Below are positions 21,601 through 29,597 of a stretch of 64,000 nucleotides of DNA, piece by piece (within the stretch, counting starts at the first letter, position 1; each line of letters opens with the position of its first letter). The notes below the pieces were generated by a model. The model worked only from the letters and a program-made list of their open reading frames with translations, searched no databases and had not been told where the DNA came from. Made by a program: the position numbers and the translations under genes. This DNA comes from Saccharomycopsis fibuligera x Saccharomycopsis cf. fibuligera. Taxonomy: Eukaryota; Ascomycota; Saccharomycetes; Ascoideales; Saccharomycopsidaceae. The DNA is taken from positions 3,286,001 through 3,350,000 of the forward strand of contig CP012810.1 of NCBI GenBank assembly GCA_001936135.1, read 5' to 3'.

Positions 21601-22544
21601 GGTAACAACTCGTTGGTTTTAAGTTTAACCCATTTTTGACCTCTGTAGGCATAAATGTCAAATGGCTTAACTCCCATGGAACGGAATTCATTCATAGTGG
21701 TACGTCTTTGGAAAACAGTGGTACATTCAAAAGAAACCAACATGAAGAGAGAAAATAACGAATAATACCAAGAATCATCCATCATCCACAAAGCAACGCA
21801 AAACACTTGAAAGACGAAAAATGGAGAAACTGCATGCTCTTTGAAGAGTTCCAAAAATGTAGGAATTGGAATGTCAAATTTGTTTTCTCCATAAATTTTC
21901 AAGTAGTTGAAAAAAGTGTCTTTACTGGTCAAACCTTTAGAATGCTTGAAATCTTTGATTTGCGCATCGCCATCAATAATGAATTCTGGTGGTTGGAAAG
22001 TATTGGTTTCCACGTTATACAAGAACCGTCTTTGTTGAAAGACAAAAGCAGTTTGAGTTTCACCATCTTCAAAGACAAAACGATTGATCTTCACAATGGC
22101 ACCAATGCCACGGTTAGGTAATGGAAGAATCAACAAGTAACTTGCTTCATCAACATTGTTGACTTTGGTATAGTTGAATTTAGCATCAATGTTGATGTCC
22201 CAGTGAGGCAAAAGGAAAAGCAAAGCATGGATAGAAACAAGGGTGATCAAGTAGACAAAAGTCCATTCCGGTCCGACAATGTATTGCTCGTAGTGGTTGT
22301 AATAAATGTTGGCAAATGCTGGATAAAACAACAAGAATGGTAGAGTCGATGGTTTGGACAAGAAAGAAGCCGGTCTAAGAAGTTGGGTAGACTGCACGCC
22401 GTACTGAGGAGGAACCAAGTGGGCAACCGTCAGTTTCTTTGGCTGCTGCTGTTGGGCGTCTATGGTACTATTGGCAGCAGATTCAGTCTCTTTGAGCTTT
22501 GGAGCCGCAGAGGGCTTTTGCTTGGCTGCTGATTTTTTGGCCAT
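18699..22544 (-). CDS. SPF1: P5A-type ATPase, ER transmembrane helix dislocase
   Basis: 1281 residues from the ATG at 22542-22544 (MAKKSAAKQKPS). Upstream codons have no ATG. It is an ER P5A ATPase that removes mistargeted tail-anchored and signal-anchor helices from the ER and affects ergosterol, glycosylation and Mn homeostasis. All P-type landmarks are present: MLSGESTPLLKES (actuator TGES variant), CFDKTGTLTGEDLVFEGLAG with the phosphorylated Asp at D529, MITGDNPLTAVHVAKE, and GDGTNDVGALKQAHVGIALL (hinge). PPELPMELTMAVN is the P5-specific M4 motif (PPxxP). N-terminal helices and the P5A-specific N-domain precede the actuator, and six or so C-terminal helices follow. A long insert with Gly/Asn (GKVNGNGGG) lies before M5. 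By hand I met no in-frame CTG in this gene. Confidence 0.97.
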   Translation of the reverse strand: MAKKSAAKQKPSAAPKLKETESAANSTIDAQQQQPKKLTVAHLVPPQYGVQSTQLLRPASFLSKPSTLPFLLFYPAFANIYYNHYEQYIVGPEWTFVYLITLVSIHALLFLLPHWDINIDAKFNYTKVNNVDEASYLLILPLPNRGIGAIVKINRFVFEDGETQTAFVFQQRRFLYNVETNTFQPPEFIIDGDAQIKDFKHSKGLTSKDTFFNYLKIYGENKFDIPIPTFLELFKEHAVSPFFVFQVFCVALWMMDDSWYYSLFSLFMLVSFECTTVFQRRTTMNEFRSMGVKPFDIYAYRGQKWVKLKTNELLPNDLVSVTRNNDETSVPCDLVLVDGTAIVNEAMLSGESTPLLKESIKLRPDSDKFDAEGVDKNAILHGGTKVLQTTASATTETHVASPPDGGALAVVAKTGFETSQGSLVRVMIFSSERITVGNKESLYFILFLLVFAIAASRYVWIEGSKMGRKQSKLILDCILIITSVVPPELPMELTMAVNNSLAALGKFYIYCTEPFRIPLAGRIDVCCFDKTGTLTGEDLVFEGLAGFDLKQTRHLSKCFDEEVPAVTNYVLGSAHALVRLDDGELVGDPMEKATLKASGWKLSDQKKNVVERDGKYLVKNKVVEEKDLQKLGADKVKILRRFQFSSALKRSATISSIINTGKTLVSVKGAPETIRQRLVDAPEHYDEIYKSFTRSGSRVLALAYKYLDDNITTAKLNSIQRDDVETKLKFAGFIVFHCPMKPDAIESIQMLNESSHRCIMITGDNPLTAVHVAKEVKIVERNTLILDIAEEYDHIKSDLIFRNVDETDITPFNITDKFDERILARNDICITGYALAKLVNSNHSQLHQLIKHTWVYARTSPAQKEYLVTQFKNMGYNTLMCGDGTNDVGALKQAHVGIALLNGTEEGMKKLQENRKVQSMQQIYEKQVALMARWNQPQPVVPELIAHLYPPGPKNPHYVKAMEKRGVTITEEQRLEIAAQSFKTTAQPSAVNPTGKVNGNGGGIADQLMGSLKEMEDEDEAPTLKLGDASVAAPFTSKLASVATVTNVIRQGRCALVSTIQMYKILALNCLISAYSLSVIYLAGVKFGDGQYTASGMLISVCFLSISKGKPVQKLSKLRPQAGIFNIYTMGSILGQFAVHIISLVYITREIYKLEPREPTLDLEKEFSPSLLNTGIFLIQLVQQVSTFAVNYIGAPFKENIRDNKGMFYGILGVAALAFSGSTEFIPELNEAIKFVKMSDEFKFKLTAAMVLDFGGAYMMEQGFKYFFMDGSAADIAGRVD

Positions 22545-23171
22545 TGTAGATAAATTAGCAAAGAGCCAGATTGCCAATTGAGCTCCGAAGTTGATGGAAA
22601 ATAAAAATGAATTGGAAGTTAAAATGAAAACAAATAGTTAGAAATCAAAAATATTCTAACAGATAAGCAAAAAGTAGAAGCAAGGAGCTGGAAGCAAAGG
22701 GCAGAGGGCAAACACCGAGCAGTACAATATCCTATTGTCTATAGATATTGCCTGGTGATAACGATGATGATGATGATGATGATGGGTGAGTGGTACAGCG
22801 GTTACAGTGCTCTTTCAAAGAGATTTTTCGTTCTTTTTCTGCTATCAATTGTTGCCAGTGGCCACCGAGGCCAAGCGCGCGCCCATTACGCAGCGAATAT
22901 CCGAGGGTTGCCCGGGGGACTTTTAGAATGAACATGTGCCGTCCACCGGAATACTACCAGTGGCGGTCGTCTTTCCTTTTTTCTGATTTCACCAGAGATG
23001 AGATGAGATGAGATGAGATTCTCATCTCTGTCTTGAATAAATAATTTCAAATTATTTCATTCATCTCTTCTTCATACCATACCCACTTGAAACTATCAAG
23101 AGCCCCTTGTTATTCCTCAAGACTTTTAACTTTCCAAAACAGCTTCTTTCTCTCATTATATCACAGTTACC
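22545..23171. other. divergent promoter, SPF1 and unknown gene
   Basis: It contains a (GAT)7 microsatellite at 22763-22784 and a GAGAT repeat that forms a hairpin (listed separately). G/C-rich stretch 22855-22920 may hold binding sites, but I cannot assign any. No gene is seen. Confidence 0.55.
22993..23030 (+). repeat. GAGAT tandem repeat with perfect 10-bp hairpin arms
   Basis: CAGAGATGAG at 22993-23002 is the exact reverse complement of CTCATCTCTG at 23021-23030. Between them are further AGATG units. It lies about 140 bases before the ATG at 23172, so it is likely in the promoter or 5' leader of that gene. Confidence 0.85.
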
Positions 23172-24050
23172 ATGCCCCACCACATCCCCTTTTGGCTCGG
23201 TGCACATCCCTCACTCTCCATTTCTGTCCCTATCTTGGTTGGTGTTGCCGCTACTAGTGCTGGTTTGGCCGTTTATCATAATCGTGAGCAGATCAAAGAA
23301 CTTCTTGAAGATGGAAGAGATGCTGTTGGGCTTGCCGTAGCTGGTTATATTGCAAAACGCAAGTTTCGCAAAAGTCAAAGAGCCGCAGCTGCCGCATCAT
23401 ATTCTGGCGAAGCTGGCGCTGCAGATGATGATGAAAAACATATATTTGAGTACAATGACAGCATTAGCTACAATGATAACGATCTGCAATTTTTGAGGAA
23501 ACGCAAAGTGTCAAATTGTGACAGAATTGAAACTGGAAATGGAAGTGAAAATGAAATTAAAGAGGGGACTCCAAAACATGCAAAAAGAGCAGAAAGATAT
23601 CAAATTAGAGCTGCTAAAGGAAATGCAAAACGAAGAGCTGCGAGATCAGCTCGCGGAGCAGAAAGAAGAGAAAGGGCTAGTGCAAGAACTACTGGTGCAA
23701 ATACAAACGTTGGACAAACGTACAGCAGCGCTTACAGCGAAGTTAGCGACTCAAACTCTGGGTCAGATTTGGATTCAGAACTGGATTTTCTTGGATCCGA
23801 AAAATCTTCGGATATTCATGCAATAATGTACGAAGATCCAGAAAGTGACGTTGGCGTGCCTTCTAGATGGTACAGTGGCAAAAGAGGTGAAAGAGGCAGT
23901 GACAGTGACAGTGACAGTGACAGTCGTGGTAACGATGATTACAAGAAGAGTAAAACTCAGGAGTTGAGTGTCTCTGATTTAACCAAATCTTGGACGGAGA
24001 TTAAAGATAATGATATCGTTAGTGGCTCAGAAAGTACAAGCAGCGAGTAA
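23172..24050 (+). CDS. unknown protein with N-terminal membrane segment and acidic tail
   Basis: 292 residues. The N-terminus (MPHHIPFWLGAHPSLSISVP) leads into a hydrophobic segment at ~17-36 (ISVPILVGVAATSAGLAVYH) and then a charged amphipathic stretch (NREQIKELLEDGRDAVGLAV, KRKFRKSQRAAAAA). This looks like a single-pass organelle or ER anchor with a cytosolic tail. Residues ~130-180 are Arg/Ala-rich and the final ~110 are Ser/Asp/Glu-rich, with (SD) repeats at 23900-23925. I do not recognise the family. A second frame at 23518-23826 gives a Leu/Glu/Lys heptad-like coiled coil over the same bases, but it uses several CTG codons that the neighbours avoid, so I keep the ATG-led frame. A frameshift or intron cannot be excluded. 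Confidence 0.6.
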   Translation: MPHHIPFWLGAHPSLSISVPILVGVAATSAGLAVYHNREQIKELLEDGRDAVGLAVAGYIAKRKFRKSQRAAAAASYSGEAGAADDDEKHIFEYNDSISYNDNDLQFLRKRKVSNCDRIETGNGSENEIKEGTPKHAKRAERYQIRAAKGNAKRRAARSARGAERRERASARTTGANTNVGQTYSSAYSEVSDSNSGSDLDSELDFLGSEKSSDIHAIMYEDPESDVGVPSRWYSGKRGERGSDSDSDSDSRGNDDYKKSKTQELSVSDLTKSWTEIKDNDIVSGSESTSSE

Positions 24051-24988
24051 GAGTACGGGCTCGTGATTCTATAAGAACTCTAAAGTTGGGTAATAATTGA
24101 CATTGATGCGTTATCTGTCCATAAGCATATTTGGTTTTGCCTTGATATTTTAGTACGCTTCTGATCCTGGGTTGGGCCTCAGGTTTTTTTTTTTTTTTTT
24201 TGCCTTGCCTTGTCTTTCCTTTCTTCCTGGAACCCTTTTTAAGGAGGTTCTTTTTAGACTTCGTTTTTCTTTACTTTTTTGGGCCGATACACCCTTTCTT
24301 TTCAACGGTTTCTTTTCCTTTCTTCCTTTATTTGTCTATCTTACTTTTTATTATTTTTCATTATCGTGGCTGTTTCATATTTGGGTATTCTTGTCACGGC
24401 GATTTGGTATTTTGGTATTTTGTATTTCGGTCTTGTGGCATAATGGTATTGTGAATATTTTGGTATTTTTTATTTATTTTTGAACTCTTACTTTCTCTCT
24501 TTTGATTATTTGGGCATGATTATAATACTGCCCATGTAAATAGATGCTGATTTTTTTTCAAAAAATAAATTAGCCAGCAAGTCTGTGCTTTTGGATTTAT
24601 TTGCCAAGATTACAATGTAATAGCAGTAGTAGTAGTAGTAGTAATAATAATTTGAAACTGTATAGTTTTTAGTAAACGTGATAGAATTGCTGATAAAATC
24701 AAACTATATTGAAAGCAAGATAGTCAAATAGCATAAAGCAAGATAGTCAAATAGCATAAAGCAAGAATGCCGCAATTAGACAAAATGAAAATGAAAACAA
24801 ACAACCAAATGTAACTGCTGTGTAGAACGTAAAATGTAAAACGTAGCAAAAAGGAGGCCACGAGGGAAAAAAAAAAGATATGTAAAACAGGAAAACAAAC
24901 TGATAAATCAAAATTGAAAATTAAACAGAACAAAACACATTAAGAATAAGAACGAGCATCAAATATTCAACCAAATTTTTAAGACATC
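24051..24988. other. intergenic, convergent 3' flanks with small repeats
   Basis: Contains T-rich DNA (24184-24201 and onward), an (AGT)n run near 24620-24643 and a 23-bp tandem duplication. Open frames here are pyrimidine-rich shadows. No gene or RNA recognised. Confidence 0.55.
24714..24766. repeat. 23-bp tandem duplication (2.3 copies)
   Basis: The unit AGCAAGATAGTCAAATAGCA plus TAA is repeated exactly at 24714-24736 and 24737-24759, followed by AGCAAGA. It is downstream of both flanking genes, and perfect identity implies a recent duplication. Confidence 0.9.
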
Positions 24989-25918
24989 TCAGCTAACAAT
25001 TGCCAAAACAATCAACAATACAACTACTGACAAAACCACTAATGTAATACAACTATATTTCCGTTTTTGTTTCTGATAATTATTGGCTTTGTTTAATTCC
25101 TGCGTAGCATTCTGTGTATCGTTAGTCAAATTGGTCAAATTGTTCTCCACTGTATCAATCTGCACGCCTTGCTCCTGTACTAAAGAGTCCAAATCTTTGA
25201 AAATTGTATTAATTTCTCTAACGCCCTGGTGGATCTCATTGATGTTTTCTGCTCTTTGTTGTACTAGTAGCGTATGAAAATCGGAATCGTATTTGTTGAT
25301 AATGTCCTGCTGCTGCTGCTGCTGCTGCTGTTGAGTGTAGAGCTGTTGGTCGGATGTGAGAAGGGCGGTTTGTTCAGTTGGTTCGTTGTCCTGTTGAATT
25401 GCCACTTCGTTGGCCGAGTAAGTATTACCATTGCCATTGCTATTGCTATTATTTTCTTTATTGCTGTCTTTTTTATTGTTATCCTTAATAAGCTCATTAA
25501 TAATAACTGAATTCTTTTTCTCATTGTACTTCCGCTTCAACAGGTTGAAATTGTCACTGAGCACGCTTAACTCCTTTTGCAACTTTTGTATGATCAATTC
25601 ATGCTGATTATTATTCCCTCTACTAGATACGCCATCATCATCATTTTTAACTAATTGCAAATTAAAAATCAATTCTTTCAAACTATTCAAATCGCCGTCT
25701 TCTTTACCCAACTGTTTCTCAATTCGTTGTCTTAAATTGGCATTGTCTCTTTTAGTGCCGATTTGATTATTGAGTTTTTCCAAATTCGACAAACTTGAAG
25801 CAAAGTTTGATAATGACTTGGACAAAGTTGCGATGGATTTGGTGCTTTGGACATGCAGATTAGGATGACGTTCACCAGTTTGCGCTTCAATGTCGTAATT
25901 GCTGTTAGCAAATGACAT
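24989..25918 (-). CDS. VAM3: vacuolar/endosomal syntaxin (Qa-SNARE), Vam3-like
   Basis: 309 residues. N-terminal Habc-like helices (~25-140), a variable Asn/Ser- and Gln-rich linker with a nine-residue polyQ, a Qa-SNARE helix (~205-270: REINTIFKDLDSLVQEQGVQ, with the central layer Q), and a C-terminal anchor (ITLVVLSVVVLLIVLAIVS). Vam3 rather than Pep12 is suggested by IHQGVREINTIF next to S. cerevisiae Vam3 IHTAVQEVNAIF, by the ending, and by EQTALL at ~182-187, close to the acidic dileucine NEQSPLL that routes Vam3 to the vacuole through AP-3. Its role would be homotypic vacuole fusion with Vam7, Vti1 and Nyv1. Pep12 remains the alternative because SNARE domains are similar. It lies divergently from the armadillo gene across a 3.7 kb gap. 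Confidence 0.85.
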   Translation of the reverse strand: MSFANSNYDIEAQTGERHPNLHVQSTKSIATLSKSLSNFASSLSNLEKLNNQIGTKRDNANLRQRIEKQLGKEDGDLNSLKELIFNLQLVKNDDDGVSSRGNNNQHELIIQKLQKELSVLSDNFNLLKRKYNEKKNSVIINELIKDNNKKDSNKENNSNSNGNGNTYSANEVAIQQDNEPTEQTALLTSDQQLYTQQQQQQQQQDIINKYDSDFHTLLVQQRAENINEIHQGVREINTIFKDLDSLVQEQGVQIDTVENNLTNLTNDTQNATQELNKANNYQKQKRKYSCITLVVLSVVVLLIVLAIVS

Positions 25919-26183
25919 GTTTCTTCTTGTATTTTATTTGGTATTAGAGCAAATCAGCTTTTGGTTTTTTATTTCCTTGTATATTTGTTATATGAAAAAG
26001 AGGTTAAAATTAGAGCACTGCTGATAGCGTTCGAGGGTATGAGGTATTAAATGTATTTTTTGCCTTTGTACCTAATTGTATTTCCCTTCCTTTTTTCTAA
26101 GCGTTTTCTATTTACTGCTTTTAATGTTTTTATTTATTTTGTTTTTGCCGGCATGTATGGCACACGTCTGTCATCATCGCCGC

Positions 26184-26205
26184 CGTGCGCTTACATAAGC
26201 GCACG
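26184..26205. repeat. 22-base palindrome with 10-bp arms
   Basis: CGTGCGCTTA and TAAGCGCACG are exact reverse complements separated by CA. The site lies ~270 bases upstream of the VAM3 ATG. It could be a dimeric factor site; a cruciform or terminator is less likely at this position. Confidence 0.9.
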
Positions 26206-26922
26206 AGCCCCAATGAAGATGCGCAAAAGTATATACTTGATCTACGAAAAAAGAATTGGACATTATGCTGAATTGTTACAGCTATTTGAAAAGGTTGCTG
26301 GTTCGTTTGTAGATTGAATTTTTTTTTCTCAAATTTCAACACGTTCGATAGCTTTTTATCACTTTTTTTTTTTTTTTTTTTTTGTAAAGCATCCACACTA
26401 ATCTAAATGAGTGGTTGATTTCTATATAGGCAAAATTAGAAATTTTCAATGGAATACAAAAGTCCTGTAAACTTTCCAGATAACCAGCGCATAAATTTTA
26501 AACTCAACCAAGGCCATCATCATGTTGAGCTGAGCTGATTAAGCACCGGAGTTTTTTCTGTATGGGCCATTGAAGCAGAGACATCATTAGCAGGCCACCA
26601 ACTCCAAGAAAGGGTTCACTCACTGTTGACCGGAGCGTATCCCAAACTTGGCCGACCAGGGTAGTGCTTTTACTTTGTCAGAGCAGCCGGGGGAAAATAC
26701 GACTTCGGTGTACGTGACGCAGTTAGCTGAGTTACACAAAACCTACTGGAAGTCTTGTTAGGGACTGGTAATGAACCACTATGCTATAGCATGGTTTTTC
26801 CAGCGGGTAGTAAGCCTACGAAAAATTGGACGTTGTTTCGACATTATTACTAAATATTGTCGAGTTTCAGCGAGAAGCAAGAAGCTTGAAGCAGCTACCG
26901 CTAGTGAAAGAATAAAGATTTG

Positions 26923-26936
26923 CGCTGCGCGCAGCG
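26923..26936. repeat. 14-base GC palindrome
   Basis: CGCTGCGCGCAGCG is a perfect, spacerless palindrome, conspicuous in AT-rich DNA. Function unknown. Confidence 0.85.
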
Positions 26937-27647
26937 TGTCACCAGCTGGTGCGTCAAATCTGGCTTTTGGAGAAATCGTAAAAACGAGTTTTTACCTTGA
27001 AAATCTTTAACTTTAAAACACGCCGGTCAGTAAGTAACAGTTTAAGCAAACGGATTTTTGTGTAAAATTGACAGACCCTCAATAGCTTGTGGCCGCAATT
27101 GCTACCTTCGAAAATAGCAACAGGTTCTTCTACAAATTAAGTTGGGAAAGATAACTTCCTAAACCAGTTCTTATTATCGAGGCGCAGATCTCCCACTGCA
27201 GTACATATTTTGACAGTATATATAGGTGCAACTAAGTAGATGCATTTTCGGTGATTGGCTAGGGCAGCAACGTATTGTTATTGTTATTGTAAGCTATTGC
27301 CAGCAACCCTATTGTTTAACACCCTGCCAGGCAAAACTCTCCAGCAGGGATCCTCAGCATGCGTATAAAGAATTCTTGTCTGCGACACTGCGTGTATATA
27401 TAAATTAGTAATTGAAGGAGTATAGCTTTTGCTGCAGCGGCTCAGGCCATGGTTTTGCAAAACATAGTTTAATACTGCGGTTGTAAGAAGTGTGTGGCAA
27501 GTATGTTTGCAAAAGTTTTGTCTCGATATACTTGAAGAACACCAGTGAGAGAAAAGGATAGTCTAAGACAACTGTCTTGTAAACATGTACGCCATTCATT
27601 GCAGCATTCATATGTGTGGTAATAAAAAGTTACAGCCAGCGGCTCTC

Positions 27648-28138
27648 GCTAGCTATTGCTTACCGAGAGCCATATGTGTAAGAAGCTGATGGTGTAACTT
27701 TCTGTGGAATACAGATTTGAATGGTGACTATTTTAGTAGCAGTTTTTGAGGACACTAACTTAGAAATACTCTCCATTCCGCTGCATTTTATATAGCTATA
27801 GCTCTAGTGCACTATGGTGGTTGCTATCAATATTTTATAAAATAACAAAAGCATGAAGCTAGCGTAGTTCTTGATTGTAAATATACGATTCCTCGAGCTT
27901 GTCATAGAGGAAACAGTAACGCATCATCATTTCCAGCCGTAGCCAGTTACAGAAGCTAGCTATAACACGCTAACCTCGAAGCATTTGTTGAGTGTATTAC
28001 CGATGAAGATCTCAACCTCCGCTAGTAGACTCAAATCCGGGCAAAACGGCCACAAGCGACAATATTATGTATAACATATGGCAGTGATTATCAGTTGCGA
28101 TGTTAATCTTTGGTCTAATGCTAGCAGATTTGGCTAGC
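27648..28138. promoter_or_regulatory. cluster of five GCTAGC hexamers
   Basis: GCTAGC occurs at 27648, 27858, 27955, 28120 and 28133. A given hexamer would be expected about 0.1 times in 490 bases of random sequence. The elements may mark a factor-binding cluster in the long divergent promoter; no known yeast factor is assigned. Confidence 0.35.
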
Positions 28139-29452
28139 TCGGTACCGCCGAGGAGTAGAATAGACTAAGAGCCCCGAGCAAGCATACATTTTGGAAATTA
28201 CTTTTCGACTCTGAGTCTACAATGACTTAAAACAATTACTTGACAGACTCATGCTTTATATCGCTTGTTTCAACCATGGTGTTTTTGTCTCTTTGCCGAT
28301 TCGGTAAAAGGAAAAAACAAAAAAGAAAAAAAAAAGGACATAAATGAGATTTTGATGGTGTAAACGATTTTCTATAAAAACTGTGGCAAATTTATGCTGC
28401 TGATACTATACACGATATTCTGCTCTTCCTACTGGCGGCCTTTTTTTTTTTTTTAAGGCAGACATTACCGCCAACCAGCCACCCAACAACAAACCGCCAT
28501 CTGCAGCATCCACATCATGTTACCTGGCAATATTACAGAATACCAAGCTTGTATCAAGCTTTAACGACAGTGTACTCGACTTACATGTTGAGGTTCCAGA
28601 CCAGCCGTATCGCCATCAGCTCGATGTTACCAAAGGGCTCTGGTTAGCCAGCCCGGGGCAGCTACCGCGCGCAGTGCTGTATAATCATGCTGGGGAATGC
28701 AGGATTGCATTTAGTGTTATTGCATATACAGATGCATCTAAATGCAACTGAAGTACAGAATAGTGCGATGAAGTACATTGTTATGCTTTTGTAAGCATGT
28801 TCAAGCATACTTAAACTTGCACCCGCAGCAGGAGGCGGCGATAGCAGTTGTTGTCAACACGCAGTACTGTTCGCTGGATATCGATATCTGGCACCGCTCT
28901 GCTCTTATTTTTTTTTTCTTCTTCTTCTTTCGCTCCTACTCACCTCTATATCCTGTTTCCAGTGCTCTACGCAAACAAACACATACAAATCCGCAATCAA
29001 AGTGTAACAGAAACAATCAAATAGCCCTCTGCCAGCCTTCTGCTTTGCTATTCTGCTCGCGGCGCCTCTGTGTTTGCATTTTTTGCTCCTGGTTTTTTCG
29101 TTGACTCGCTGCCCGGAAGCACCCACAAAAGGTTCCTTTTTTTTGTTCGGTCTTGCTAGTCTGTTTCAAATACAATAGCGCTTAATATTTTCCCCTACAA
29201 ATCCTGTCTACGCAACGAGAGTCAAGCTATATTTAACTTATACTAGGCAGCAGCTTATTCCCACGCCCAAGTGCTTAGTAAAACCCACGGCCGCCCACAA
29301 ACATTTTTAAATCCTCGACAACAGAGCAGAAACCAAATTTCTTGAGCTGAAAACAGGACCTGTTTGTCCTCCTGTATATTCAATCTCAAACAGAAGGGAC
29401 GTCAAAATAACATAAAAAAAAATTTTTTTTCCCCTGTCTTTTGTTTTATTGT

Positions 29453-29453
<1 letters not shown>

Positions 29454-29488
<35 letters not shown>

Positions 29489-29521
29489 TTTTGATTTGGT
29501 TTCGGTTTCGGTTTCGGTTTT
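29454..29521 (+). repeat. 34-base poly-T tract followed by (GGTTTC)n
   Basis: T runs from 29454 to 29487, and three GGTTTC units begin at 29498. Both lie within 150 bases of the armadillo gene ATG, so they are in its promoter or leader. The tract is a likely nucleosome-excluding element. Confidence 0.9.
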
Positions 29522-29597
29522 TTAACTCTGTCCTTTGCGATTATTATGCAACTTACAAAGTTTGAAGTTCTATTGTCAACTCAACTCAAAATTCAAC

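Larger units (their letters stand above)
25919..29597. other. 3.7 kb gene-free interval, divergent promoter of VAM3 and armadillo gene
   Basis: The longest spacer in the window. It contains palindromes at 26184-26205 and 26923-26936, five GCTAGC hexamers between 27648 and 28138, T runs at 26363-26382 and 28440-28453, and a 34-base T tract next to the armadillo gene. An ATG-started 79-codon frame at 26771-27010 has no recognised feature. No tRNA, snRNA or repeat family was identified. A long regulatory region, an unannotated non-coding RNA or a small regional centromere are possibilities I cannot separate. Confidence 0.5.

Noticed and set aside
26771-27010. 79-codon ATG-led frame in the 3.7 kb gap
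   Set aside because: No recognisable motif; composition consistent with random open sequence.
28905-29126. Minus-strand frame with KKKCKHRGAAS
   Set aside because: Shadow of a pyrimidine-rich leader; no conserved pattern.
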